Positions 35,905-44,696 of a stretch of DNA of 64,000 nucleotides are shown here, piece after piece (position 1 is the stretch's first letter; each line of letters begins with the position of its first letter). Source of the stretch: Lachnospiraceae bacterium. Its GTDB lineage: Bacteria > Bacillota > Clostridia > Lachnospirales > Lachnospiraceae. The stretch is taken from the NCBI GenBank assembly GCA_017392525.1, contig JAFOVD010000006.1, positions 62,001 to 126,000 of the forward strand. Direction: 5' to 3'. The translations under genes were made by a program, and so were the position numbers. Under the pieces are notes generated by a model. That model saw only the letters and a list, made by a program, of their open reading frames with translations. It did not search any database and had not been told where the DNA came from.

Positions 35905-37107
35905 CTAATTAATCCCTCTTTTCTGCTTCACCATTTGCACAGAATAATCCGTGTCATAATGAATTACACAATAATATCTGTCTCCAATTTCTGAAACAAC
36001 TGCTCTTTGGATTTCTTCTGTCAACTCATCCACTTCCATCTGAAAGCCAAACGGCATCAATACATCAAATACCAGATTCGTATGTGTCGGTCCCGGAACC
36101 ACACGAAAATCATGCATAGAGAGTGTTGTTGAAATCTCCTGAAGAATCGTCAAAATCTGCGTCTTCAATTTCAAAACTCTCGGATCATCTGTCACAATCG
36201 GATCCATATGAATCGTCGCCGTACAATGCAGCGTTTCCTCCAAATCCTTCTCTGCATTATCAATAATGTCATGCAGTTCCAATATATCGCCCTCTGCAGG
36301 AACTTCTGCGTGCAGAGAAACTATACGTCTACCCGGGCCATAATCATGGATAATCAAATCATGAATTCCCGTGATTCGTTTATCCTGACGATGCATGACC
36401 ATACGAATCTGTTTTACAAATTCCGGATCAGGTGCCACTCCAAGCAGGGGATTGATTGTATCCATAGCAGATTGAAATCCAGCCTTTAAGATAAAGCATC
36501 CAACCGCTAAACCTGCAATACCATCTAACCATATAATTCCTGTCAGATGCGAAATAATAGTTACGACGATAACCACCGTTGTTGCCACACAATCTGAAAT
36601 AGAATCCACAGCTGCCGCACGGACAGTAGCAGAATTTATCAATTTACCAATTCTATGATTGTAAAACGCCATATAACATTTTACAAGAATCGTCACTATA
36701 AGAATTCCTATAACCAACCAGGAAAATGTAATTTCTTCCGGATGAATAATTCGCCCAATAGAGTCTCGAATCAATTCCACCGCCATAACCAGAATTAATA
36801 GAGAAACAATAAATCCAGCGATATATTCTATACGCCCATGACCAAATGGATGCTCCGGATCCGGCTCTTCAGCTGCCATCTTAAATCCTACAAGTGTTAC
36901 TATTGCCGATCCCGAATCCGAAAGGTTGTTCATAGCATCCGCTGTAATAGAAATAGAGCCGCTTACTAATCCCGCAAACAGTTTAAAACCAAAAAGAAAT
37001 ACATTTAAAATAATCCCAGCGGTTCCACAGATTTTGCCATAGGCAGTTCTCATTTCTGCTTCCGGCAAATCCTCTCGGATAAAAAGCTTTGCTAATAATG
37101 TAATCAT
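35905..37107 (-). CDS. Cation diffusion facilitator (CDF) family exporter
   Basis: A 400-aa divalent metal/proton antiporter. It has six helices; the first metal-site motif is SITADAMNNLSDSGSAIV (helix 2), HPFGHGRIEY follows in the loop, and the second site motif AAAVDSISDCVAT is in helix 5. The cytoplasmic C-terminal domain (about 210-300) has HDYGPGRRIVSLHAEVP, and the extra 90 residues after it are longer than in short CDF proteins. The start at 37107 overlaps the feoB stop by 4 nt (ATGA), with GGGGTGA upstream. Coupling to FeoAB suggests iron or manganese export balancing uptake, but the metal is not proven. Confidence 0.9.
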   Translation of the reverse strand: MITLLAKLFIREDLPEAEMRTAYGKICGTAGIILNVFLFGFKLFAGLVSGSISITADAMNNLSDSGSAIVTLVGFKMAAEEPDPEHPFGHGRIEYIAGFIVSLLILVMAVELIRDSIGRIIHPEEITFSWLVIGILIVTILVKCYMAFYNHRIGKLINSATVRAAAVDSISDCVATTVVIVVTIISHLTGIIWLDGIAGLAVGCFILKAGFQSAMDTINPLLGVAPDPEFVKQIRMVMHRQDKRITGIHDLIIHDYGPGRRIVSLHAEVPAEGDILELHDIIDNAEKDLEETLHCTATIHMDPIVTDDPRVLKLKTQILTILQEISTTLSMHDFRVVPGPTHTNLVFDVLMPFGFQMEVDELTEEIQRAVVSEIGDRYYCVIHYDTDYSVQMVKQKRGIN

Positions 37108-39527
37108 AAAATCACCCCATTCAATATCACGTTCACAATTCCTGCCACAATCCAGGCAATCATACATTGAAATGCTACTGTTGCAATCGCATATTTACGT
37201 CCCTGTTCCTGTTTAATGGACGCAACTGCCGCGATACATGGCGTATAAAGTAGGCAAAAAGTAAGAAATGTTCCTGCCTGAATCGCAGTCATCGCTCCCT
37301 TCATCGCTTGCTCACCACCATATAAAACACTCATCATGCTAACTATACTCTCTTTTGCCATAAAACCGGAAATAATTGCTGTAACGAATTTCCAATCTCC
37401 AAGACCGATTGGTGCAAAAATCGGAACCAATATACCTGACACCATCGCCAGTATACTATCTGATGAATCCGAAACCATATTTAATCCGGTATCAAAGCTC
37501 TGGAGAAACCAGACTACAATTGTTCCAACAAAAATAAATGTAAATGCTCTCTGCAGGAAATCTTTGGCTTTATCCCACATAAGCTGAAGCACATTTTTCA
37601 CTCCCGGCATACGATAATTTGGAAGCTCCATAACAAACGGAACCGCCTCACCTTTAAAAATCGTATTCTTAGAAATTAATGCTACAAGAATCGCGATTAC
37701 TATACCACCAAAATAGAGTAGAAGCATTATCGGCATCGCATATTCTGGGAAAAACACATTTGTAAAAAACGCATATACCGGCATCTTTGCTGAACAACTC
37801 ATAAATGGAATCAGAAGTGTAGTCATACGTCTATCTCGTTTAGATGGAAGAGTTCTTGTAGACATCACCGCCGGAACAGAACATCCAAATCCAACCAGAA
37901 GTGGAACAATACTTCTTCCGGACAAACCAATCTTTCTAAGCAACTTATCCATTACAAATGCGATTCTTGCCATATATCCGCTATCTTCCAACAATGATAA
38001 AAAGAAAAACAGTGTCACAATAATCGGCACAAAACTAAGAACCGTCCCTACTCCAGTAAATATTGCATCTATCACCAGACTATGTATCGGTGCTGCAACA
38101 TGAAGCGACATAAGTAATTTATCTACCTCTTGCGTAATCAAATCAATTCCGTCGGCAATAATATCCTGCAAAAATGCACCAATCAAATTAAATGTCATAT
38201 AGAAAATCAACGCCATGATTCCAACAAATACCGGTATAGCCGTCCATTTACCTGTAAGAACTTTATCTATCTTCCGACTTCGCTGATGTTCACGACTTTC
38301 TCTTGGTTTAACAACCGTTTCCCGACATAACTTCTTAATAAAAATAAATCTCATATCTGCAATGGCAGCTGCACGGTCCAGACCTCTTTCTTCCTCCATC
38401 TGCCTTACAATATGTTCCATTGCCTCTTCTTCATTTGCATCCAATTTCAGTGCTTTTCTAACAAGTGTATCCCCTTCAATCAATTTGCTCGCAGCAAATC
38501 TCTGTGGTATACCTGCATTTTCTGCATGATCCTCTATTAATGCCATTACTCCATGCATCGCTCTATGCACAGCACCGTTATGATCTGTCTTATCACAGAA
38601 ATCTTCACGCCCCGGTGACTCTTCATACTTTGCGATGTGAAGAACATGTGCTATCAATTCGTCTATACCCTCGGACTTCGCTGCGGAAATCGGAACAACC
38701 GGAATCTGAAGTAATGACTCCATCTCATTAATTCGCACATAGCCACCATTTCCAGTCATTTCATCCATCATATTCATAGCCAATACCATGGGAACGCCGA
38801 GTTCCAAAAGCTGCATCGTAAGATACAGATTTCTCTCCATATTTGTTGCATCTACGATATTAATGATTGCTGTTGGCTTTTCATCCAATATAAATTGTCT
38901 GGATACAATTTCTTCATTCGTATAGGGCGACAATGAATAAATTCCCGGCAAATCCACGACTTCCGTATTGGGATATCCCTTTATAGAACCACTCTTTCTA
39001 TCTACCGTAACCCCTGGGAAGTTACCCACATGCTGATTTGATCCCGTAAGCTCGTTGAATAATGTTGTCTTCCCACAATTCTGATTTCCCACTAATGCAA
39101 TGGTTATCTTCTTATTATCAAACACCTTCTGCTCATGTGTATGCTTTAATCCATCTGTCTTTGTACCATTTTCCACTTCCATATGGGAATCCTTGGTCGT
39201 GCCTTCTTCACCATACCCGGGATGTGCTACTTCCTTCTTTGCCTTAGTCTTTGTTTTCGTCTTCTTTAACTTTTCTTCTTCCGCCTCATAAAATGCGGTG
39301 GATCTAGGCTTAACAATCTCTATCTTCTCTGCATCCGCCAGACGAAGAGTAAGCTCATACCCACTGATACGAAGCTCCATCGGATCTCCCATTGGAGCAT
39401 ATTTAATAAGCGAAATCGTCTGCCCCGGAATCACACCCATATCCAGGAAATGTTGACGCAAAGCGCCCTCTCCACCAACCGATGTAATCGTTGCTGTCAT
39501 TCCGATTTCTAAATCTCTAAGTGTCAT
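37104..39527 (-). CDS. feoB: FeoA-FeoB fusion, ferrous iron transporter
   Basis: An 807-aa fusion. Residues 1-76 are a FeoA-type SH3-like domain (LRDLEIGMTATITSVGGEGALRQHFLDMGVIPG). A Lys/Thr/Glu-rich linker follows (about 77-135). Then comes the FeoB G domain, with G1 GNQNCGKTT (147-155), G3 DLPGIYSL and G4 NMMD, then helical and membrane parts with two gate regions (MARIAFVMDKLLRKIGLSGRSIVPLLVGFGCSVPAVMSTRT and GIVVAILVALISKN-like). It imports Fe2+ powered or gated by GTP. I chose the ATG at 39527 because GAGG lies 8 nt upstream. In many bacteria FeoA is a separate protein. Confidence 0.94.
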   Translation of the reverse strand: MTLRDLEIGMTATITSVGGEGALRQHFLDMGVIPGQTISLIKYAPMGDPMELRISGYELTLRLADAEKIEIVKPRSTAFYEAEEEKLKKTKTKTKAKKEVAHPGYGEEGTTKDSHMEVENGTKTDGLKHTHEQKVFDNKKITIALVGNQNCGKTTLFNELTGSNQHVGNFPGVTVDRKSGSIKGYPNTEVVDLPGIYSLSPYTNEEIVSRQFILDEKPTAIINIVDATNMERNLYLTMQLLELGVPMVLAMNMMDEMTGNGGYVRINEMESLLQIPVVPISAAKSEGIDELIAHVLHIAKYEESPGREDFCDKTDHNGAVHRAMHGVMALIEDHAENAGIPQRFAASKLIEGDTLVRKALKLDANEEEAMEHIVRQMEEERGLDRAAAIADMRFIFIKKLCRETVVKPRESREHQRSRKIDKVLTGKWTAIPVFVGIMALIFYMTFNLIGAFLQDIIADGIDLITQEVDKLLMSLHVAAPIHSLVIDAIFTGVGTVLSFVPIIVTLFFFLSLLEDSGYMARIAFVMDKLLRKIGLSGRSIVPLLVGFGCSVPAVMSTRTLPSKRDRRMTTLLIPFMSCSAKMPVYAFFTNVFFPEYAMPIMLLLYFGGIVIAILVALISKNTIFKGEAVPFVMELPNYRMPGVKNVLQLMWDKAKDFLQRAFTFIFVGTIVVWFLQSFDTGLNMVSDSSDSILAMVSGILVPIFAPIGLGDWKFVTAIISGFMAKESIVSMMSVLYGGEQAMKGAMTAIQAGTFLTFCLLYTPCIAAVASIKQEQGRKYAIATVAFQCMIAWIVAGIVNVILNGVIL

Positions 39528-39652
39528 ATATATATCCTCAAAATCTTCTTTATACCCATAAATCACAGTCTATAACTACTTTACTATAACATTTTCAAAA
39601 CTTTCTTTACATATCTGTTTTATAAAGAATTAATATTTCTCTTTTTATAATT

Positions 39653-39678
39653 TGACATTTGTCATATCAACATATGAC
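39653..39678. promoter_or_regulatory. Overlapping dyads between feoAB and the ABC/two-component operon
   Basis: TGACATTTGTCA (39653-39664) is a dyad, and GTCATAT-CAAC-ATATGAC (39661-39678) is a perfect inverted repeat that overlaps it. A TATGAT at 39711-39716, without a good -35 box, could be the -10 of the ABC operon, which places the second dyad near -50, where NarL-type regulators often bind. It could instead be an operator for feoAB on the other side. Confidence 0.5.
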
Positions 39679-39788
39679 GAAGCACACTACCCCTCTTCTA
39701 CATCAAACGCTATGATGAATTTAGCTTTAAGAAATACCGCACGACATAACAGCGGTTACTTATCAAAACCAATGGAGAGGAAATAACT

Positions 39789-40727
39789 ATGAGCAACATC
39801 ATTTCTATCGAAAACCTGGTAAAAAGATTTGGCGAGAAAATCGCTGTAGATCATTTCTCACTACACGTAGAAGAAGGGGAAATCCTTGGTCTTCTTGGTC
39901 CCAATGGTTCCGGCAAGACAACAACCATCAACTGCCTTTTGTCTCTGCTTCAATATGACAAGGGGGATATTCAGATTTTTGGAAAACCTATGAGTCCGGA
40001 TGCCTATGATATTAAATCCAAAATCGGTGTAGTAATGCAGAATATCGCCATCGTAGATACTCTTAATGTCTATGAAAATGTCGACTTCTTCTGCGGACTT
40101 TACATCAATGATAAAAAGACACGTCAACAGTATGTCGAGGAAGCCCTGGAATTCACCGGTCTGACAGAATACAAAAAATATAAGCCAAAGAAATTATCCG
40201 GAGGTTTACTCCGACGTCTCAATATTGCCTGTGGAATCGCCCATAAGCCAAAGCTCGTTTTATTTGATGAGCCAACCGTTGCAGTCGATCCTCAGAGTAG
40301 AAATGCTATTCTTGAGGGCATCCGAAAAATGAACCGCGAAGGAACCACCGTGATTTACACATCTCATTATATGGAGGAAGTGGAAGAACTCTGTTCTCGA
40401 ATTGTCATCATGGATCATGGCAAAAACGTTGCCAACGGAACCGCTGCAGAATTAAAAGCCAGCTTGAAAAACAGAGAAACCATCCGTATTGGTATCCCTA
40501 ATCTTTCCGATGACATCATTCATCAGGTAAAAGAGATAAATCATGTCTATGAAGCAGTAAGGGACGAGGATAACCTGCTTATCCGATGTGACGGCGGAGA
40601 ACACAATCTGGTTCATATTTTGAGTTTCTTAAGTGATTCCAATATTCCATTTGGCCATGTATCAACAGAACAGCCAACGCTAAATGACGTATTCCTTGCA
40701 ATCACCGGAAAGGAGCTGAGAGATTAA
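39789..40727 (+). CDS. ABC-2 type exporter ATP-binding protein (LnrL-like)
   Basis: A 312-aa ABC ATPase. It has Walker A GPNGSGKTT (37-45), the signature LSGGLLRRL with a double-Gly core, Walker B LVLFDEPTVAVD and the switch His in TSHYMEE. The C-terminal 80 residues are the usual tail of drug or lantibiotic exporter ATPases (DVFLAITGKELRD). It is the first of five co-oriented genes: ATPase, two permeases, histidine kinase, response regulator. The same set occurs in the linearmycin resistance system LnrLMN-JK of Bacillus, so lipid-targeting antibiotic efflux is plausible. GGAGAGG lies before the ATG. Confidence 0.93.
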   Translation: MSNIISIENLVKRFGEKIAVDHFSLHVEEGEILGLLGPNGSGKTTTINCLLSLLQYDKGDIQIFGKPMSPDAYDIKSKIGVVMQNIAIVDTLNVYENVDFFCGLYINDKKTRQQYVEEALEFTGLTEYKKYKPKKLSGGLLRRLNIACGIAHKPKLVLFDEPTVAVDPQSRNAILEGIRKMNREGTTVIYTSHYMEEVEELCSRIVIMDHGKNVANGTAAELKASLKNRETIRIGIPNLSDDIIHQVKEINHVYEAVRDEDNLLIRCDGGEHNLVHILSFLSDSNIPFGHVSTEQPTLNDVFLAITGKELRD

Positions 40728-41866
40728 TGTTTGGACGCATTTTCATCTATAAATTCAAAGCACTCATCCGGAGCCATTGGCTAATCGGTTGGAACTTTTT
40801 ATTTCCACTGGTTTTAGCCACTGCATTTTCTCTGGGGTTTGGAAACTTAATCGATGATGACCCAATCAGTTTTCATACCATGGATGTTGGCTATGTCGCT
40901 GAAGAGGATTCAACATTTCTTACAGTGCTTGAGACATTATCAAAATCTACGGATGAAAGAGAAGCAGTTATTAACCTTCATACCTATAACTCGGAAAAGA
41001 ATGCCAAGCAAGCACTGGCTGACAAGGAAATTGACGGATACTATCTTTTGGATTCCGAAGATATCCACACAACAGTCTCAGAAAACGGTATTGTTTCCAC
41101 CACACTTTTACAGATTGTGAAAGACTATAAGAATTTTCAGACTACCATCAAAAACATCGCAATCGATCATCCGGAAAATCTGGAATCTGCAGTTGAATTG
41201 ATGGGTAGTGACCTGGAAATCATTAAGCAACATAGTTTCGGGCATTCCAACAGTCCCTACTTGCAATATTTTTATGCTCTACTTACCATGACCAGTTTAT
41301 TCGGTTCTTGGATCAGCACATTTACATTGCAGGGAATGTGTGCCAACATGTCCGAACGCGGAAAACGATTTGAATGTGCACCAGGTCACAAATTTAAGGC
41401 CATTGCCGCCGGCGCCCTCGCAGGAATCCTGATTCAATCGGCATCCAACGCTGTCCTTGTTATTTATATTGTGACAGTTCTGAAAATTGACCTTGGATTA
41501 AATCTTGGACTGATTCTCCTAATCACAACACTTGGTAGTGCACTTGGTATCACAGCCGGAACATTTATGGGAGCCCTCCTTAAAAAGCCGGTACTTTTGG
41601 TTGCTGTTCCAATGACATATGCCATGCTTTGTTCTTTCTTCAGCGGATTAATGGTTGCAAGCATTAAACAGTATGTTCAATACTACGTACCATTTCTAAA
41701 CAAGATAAATCCTGGAGCAGTAATGTCAGATTCCCTCTACATTGCATCAAACTATGGATTAACCAGAGAATTCTATCAGGATATTACCATCATGATTGTA
41801 ATAATTATTATCCATATTATTCTTAGTGGAGTAATACTCCGAAGGAGGAACTATGCCAGTATTTAA
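40727..41866 (+). CDS. ABC-2 type permease (LnrM-like)
   Basis: A 379-aa ABC-2 permease with one N-terminal helix (about 19-38), a large outside loop (about 45-170) and five or six C-terminal helices. The loop carries KALADKEIDGYYLLD, the type of segment seen in YhaP/NatB-like exporters. NMSERGKRFECAPGHKFKAIAAGALAG is the cytoplasmic region contacting the ATPase. The start overlaps the ATPase stop by one base (TAATG). It is likely one half of a heterodimeric pore with the next protein. Confidence 0.9.
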   Translation: MFGRIFIYKFKALIRSHWLIGWNFLFPLVLATAFSLGFGNLIDDDPISFHTMDVGYVAEEDSTFLTVLETLSKSTDEREAVINLHTYNSEKNAKQALADKEIDGYYLLDSEDIHTTVSENGIVSTTLLQIVKDYKNFQTTIKNIAIDHPENLESAVELMGSDLEIIKQHSFGHSNSPYLQYFYALLTMTSLFGSWISTFTLQGMCANMSERGKRFECAPGHKFKAIAAGALAGILIQSASNAVLVIYIVTVLKIDLGLNLGLILLITTLGSALGITAGTFMGALLKKPVLLVAVPMTYAMLCSFFSGLMVASIKQYVQYYVPFLNKINPGAVMSDSLYIASNYGLTREFYQDITIMIVIIIIHIILSGVILRRRNYASI

Positions 41867-43007
41867 AGCAACACTTCGATCTGTTCGAGCCTATATTACA
41901 ACGATTATTATCTACTTTGTTGTATTCGCAGTATTCGGAACTATGACTTCTCGCATGAATGCCGGAATATCTGACACTCGATACCAAGATGTACAGTTAG
42001 AAGTTGCCGTCATTGACAATGATCATTCCGACCTCAGCGAAGCACTTACCAACTATATCGATAAAACACAGAAACTGGTGGATAACAAAACTGAAGACCC
42101 ACAGGAACTTAACGACAATGTACGTTTCGACATCTATGACTATGTTCTTGTTATTCCAGAAGGTTTTTCCGAATCTATCACTGCAGATAATCTGGAATAC
42201 TATTCTTCATCTGATTCTGCCTCCGGTTACCTGATGACCGAAAAGATTCGCACTTATATCACCGACATTGTGGTATATTTAGGTAGTGGGTACTCCATGG
42301 ATGAAGCTATTTCTCTTACAGATGCACAGACACTTGAAAATGAGACTACGGATGTATCTATCCTGAATGAGACCGGAACCAAACAGAGTTCCTATCTCTC
42401 CGGAATGTACACATTCTTAGCATACTCTCTTCTCATGATGCTATCTATCTGTATCGGTTCTGTACTGACGTACCTCGCTGAAAACGATATTCGTAATCGT
42501 ATTGCTGTCAGTGGTATGTCATTTCGTTCAAGATACATCGGCCTGATTTCCGCTGTACTTGTAATTGGCTTCATACTCACCATCAGTATGACAGTTTTCA
42601 CTGTTTTGACCGGAATGGAGGATCCGACAATCAACAAAATCGGATATTATATCCTGAATGAATTTGCTTTGATGTTTGTAGGTATTGGAATTGCTTACTT
42701 TATCAGTTCTATTTCACATAATACCAACATCATCAATATGCTAAGTAACATGTTAACCCTCTCCATGGCGTTTCTGTGCGGAGTATTTGTTCCGTCAGAA
42801 CTATTGGATAAAACAATTGTAGCAGCCTCTCACTTTATGCCGCTTTACTGGTATGTACAGGCCACTACCTATATCAACGACCACGCACTGGGACAGATTT
42901 TCAGCAGCGACTTCATCTCTTATTTACTGATTCAGCTTCTGTTTGCTGTAATCTTCTTTGTTGGTGGACTCGTAATCTCAAGGAAAAAAGAACAGTATGC
43001 AATTTGA
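41853..43007 (+). CDS. ABC-2 type permease (LnrN-like)
   Basis: A 384-aa permease with the same plan as the preceding one. It has a first helix (about 14-32), an extracellular domain (about 40-180) with ITADNLEYYSSSDSASGYLM, then a helical bundle with LAENDIRNRIAVSGMSFRSRYIGLISAVLV and NMLTLSMAFLCGVFVPSELL. AAGGAGG lies 5 nt before the ATG, inside the end of the previous gene (14-nt overlap). It is probably the second half of the exporter pore. Confidence 0.9.
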   Translation: MPVFKATLRSVRAYITTIIIYFVVFAVFGTMTSRMNAGISDTRYQDVQLEVAVIDNDHSDLSEALTNYIDKTQKLVDNKTEDPQELNDNVRFDIYDYVLVIPEGFSESITADNLEYYSSSDSASGYLMTEKIRTYITDIVVYLGSGYSMDEAISLTDAQTLENETTDVSILNETGTKQSSYLSGMYTFLAYSLLMMLSICIGSVLTYLAENDIRNRIAVSGMSFRSRYIGLISAVLVIGFILTISMTVFTVLTGMEDPTINKIGYYILNEFALMFVGIGIAYFISSISHNTNIINMLSNMLTLSMAFLCGVFVPSELLDKTIVAASHFMPLYWYVQATTYINDHALGQIFSSDFISYLLIQLLFAVIFFVGGLVISRKKEQYAI

Positions 43008-44052
43008 TGTTTTGATTCGCTTATTGGCAACAATAGAATTAACTATATTATTTAACGCAGAGGGCATTACGACTACGTCAGTCGTAATGTCTATCTGTGC
43101 TTTTTTATTAATGGAGCTAAGCCTATTGCAAAACAATCGAACACTTAGCTATCTGGCTCTTTTTTTACCGTTTTCAATTGGATATATCTGGATTTTTCTA
43201 TACAGCGACAACCATATTATCGCACGTATTCCTATGCTGGCTAACACATCCAAATCAACTCAGATTATCCTGCTTACCATATTTCTTATTCATACGTTTT
43301 TATCCACAATCATCTATGATAAACTGCTGTTTTATAAACAGAATTTACATCAGACAAGAGACGACAGTCGAGAACTTGAAGATATGCTTCGAAATCGAAA
43401 TCAACGCCTCTTAGAAAAGCAGGATGAAGAAATCAATATGGCAACCCTGAGGGAAAGAAATAGAATCGCCCGGGAAATACATGACAATGTCGGACACATG
43501 CTATCACGTGCCATCCTACTTCTCGGCGCAATCAACACCGTAAATCAGGATCAAAATATCAAGCCCCAGCTCGATATGCTTGCATGTACTCTCGATGAAT
43601 CCATGCAGAAGATGCGGGAGTCCGTACATGATTTACATGATGACAGCATTGATCTCGGCAAAAATTTCAACGATATCATCGCCGAACTCGACTCGCACTT
43701 CCATATCGAGACTTCATTGGATATGGATGAAGCTCTTCCTAAAAATGTTAAGCTCTCCCTGATTGGCATCCTAAAAGAGGCACTGACCAACATTATGAAG
43801 CACTCTAATGGTGATTCTGTTACAATTATTCTCAGAGAAAACCGCTCCTTCTGCACCCTGAGCATAACTGACAACGGAACCATCAATTCAGCAAAAAAAC
43901 AGAAGCTAGCCATTGACGACTTCGATGGAATCGGATTAAACAACATCCGAGAGCGTGCACATTCCTGTGGCGGAGATGCCTATTTTTATACAAACAATGG
44001 TTTTACAGTATTCGCAAGACTTCCTTATCATGAAGTATCGCGAGAACATTAA
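42997..44052 (+). CDS. NarL-type sensor histidine kinase
   Basis: A 351-aa membrane kinase. It has about four short-looped helices (7-110) with almost no extracellular domain, like the intramembrane-sensing kinases that work with ABC exporters. A coiled coil (about 120-150) is followed by the HisKA_3 phospho-acceptor RIAREIHDNVGHML (His162) and an HATPase region with the N box EALTNIMKHS and G box DDFDGIGLNNIRERA. It overlaps the second permease gene by 11 nt. It likely senses drug or transporter state and phosphorylates the response regulator encoded next. Confidence 0.92.
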   Translation: MQFDVLIRLLATIELTILFNAEGITTTSVVMSICAFLLMELSLLQNNRTLSYLALFLPFSIGYIWIFLYSDNHIIARIPMLANTSKSTQIILLTIFLIHTFLSTIIYDKLLFYKQNLHQTRDDSRELEDMLRNRNQRLLEKQDEEINMATLRERNRIAREIHDNVGHMLSRAILLLGAINTVNQDQNIKPQLDMLACTLDESMQKMRESVHDLHDDSIDLGKNFNDIIAELDSHFHIETSLDMDEALPKNVKLSLIGILKEALTNIMKHSNGDSVTIILRENRSFCTLSITDNGTINSAKKQKLAIDDFDGIGLNNIRERAHSCGGDAYFYTNNGFTVFARLPYHEVSREH

Positions 44053-44066
44053 AAACGGGGGAACTT

Positions 44067-44696
44067 ATGAACAAGATTTTACTGATTGACGACGACGAAC
44101 TGATTACAATGTCACTGGAAATGATTATAAACAATGATTCTGACTTTACCGTAGTTGGAAAGGGAAATAGTGGACGCGAGGCAATCGCTCTTTACGACGA
44201 ACTGACTCCGGATTTGCTTCTCATGGATATACGAATGAATGATATGAACGGATTAGAGGCTGCCGAGGAAATATTAAATCAATATCCGGATGCGATAATT
44301 CTCTTTTTAACCACCTTCTCCGATGACGAATATATCGTAAAAGCCCTCAAACTCGGTGTAAAGGGCTATCTTCTAAAGCAGGACTACAAATCCCTGCACG
44401 GCGCTCTCCGCGCCGCATTAGACGGCCAGAGCGTCTTCGGTGGCGCGATTGTCGATAAACTTCCAACGCTTATATCCAACAATATGGAATCATATGATTT
44501 TAGTGCACATGATATCACCGAAAAAGAATATCAGGTTATCCAGCTTGTTGCTGATGGTTTATCCAATAAAGAAATCTCCCAGAAGCTCTTCCTGTCCGAA
44601 GGAACCGTAAGAAATTACCTGTCCTCCATCTTGGAAAAGCTAAATCTGAGAGATCGTACACAGCTTGCCATATTCTATTTAAAACATAAGCACTAG
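44067..44696 (+). CDS. NarL/LuxR-family response regulator
   Basis: A 209-aa two-domain regulator. The receiver has the acidic pair DDDE (8-11), phospho-acceptor Asp54 in LLLMDIRMN, a switch Thr in LFLTTFS and Lys in VKGYLLK. The LuxR-type HTH (about 145-205) has LVADGLSNKEISQKLFLSEGTVRNYLSSILEKL. It lies 14 nt after the kinase gene with GGGGGAA before its ATG. It probably activates this operon; a dyad at 39653-39678 is a candidate site. Its TAG stop shares the CTAG at 44693-44696 with the stop of the convergent ABC-F gene. Confidence 0.93.
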   Translation: MNKILLIDDDELITMSLEMIINNDSDFTVVGKGNSGREAIALYDELTPDLLLMDIRMNDMNGLEAAEEILNQYPDAIILFLTTFSDDEYIVKALKLGVKGYLLKQDYKSLHGALRAALDGQSVFGGAIVDKLPTLISNNMESYDFSAHDITEKEYQVIQLVADGLSNKEISQKLFLSEGTVRNYLSSILEKLNLRDRTQLAIFYLKHKH

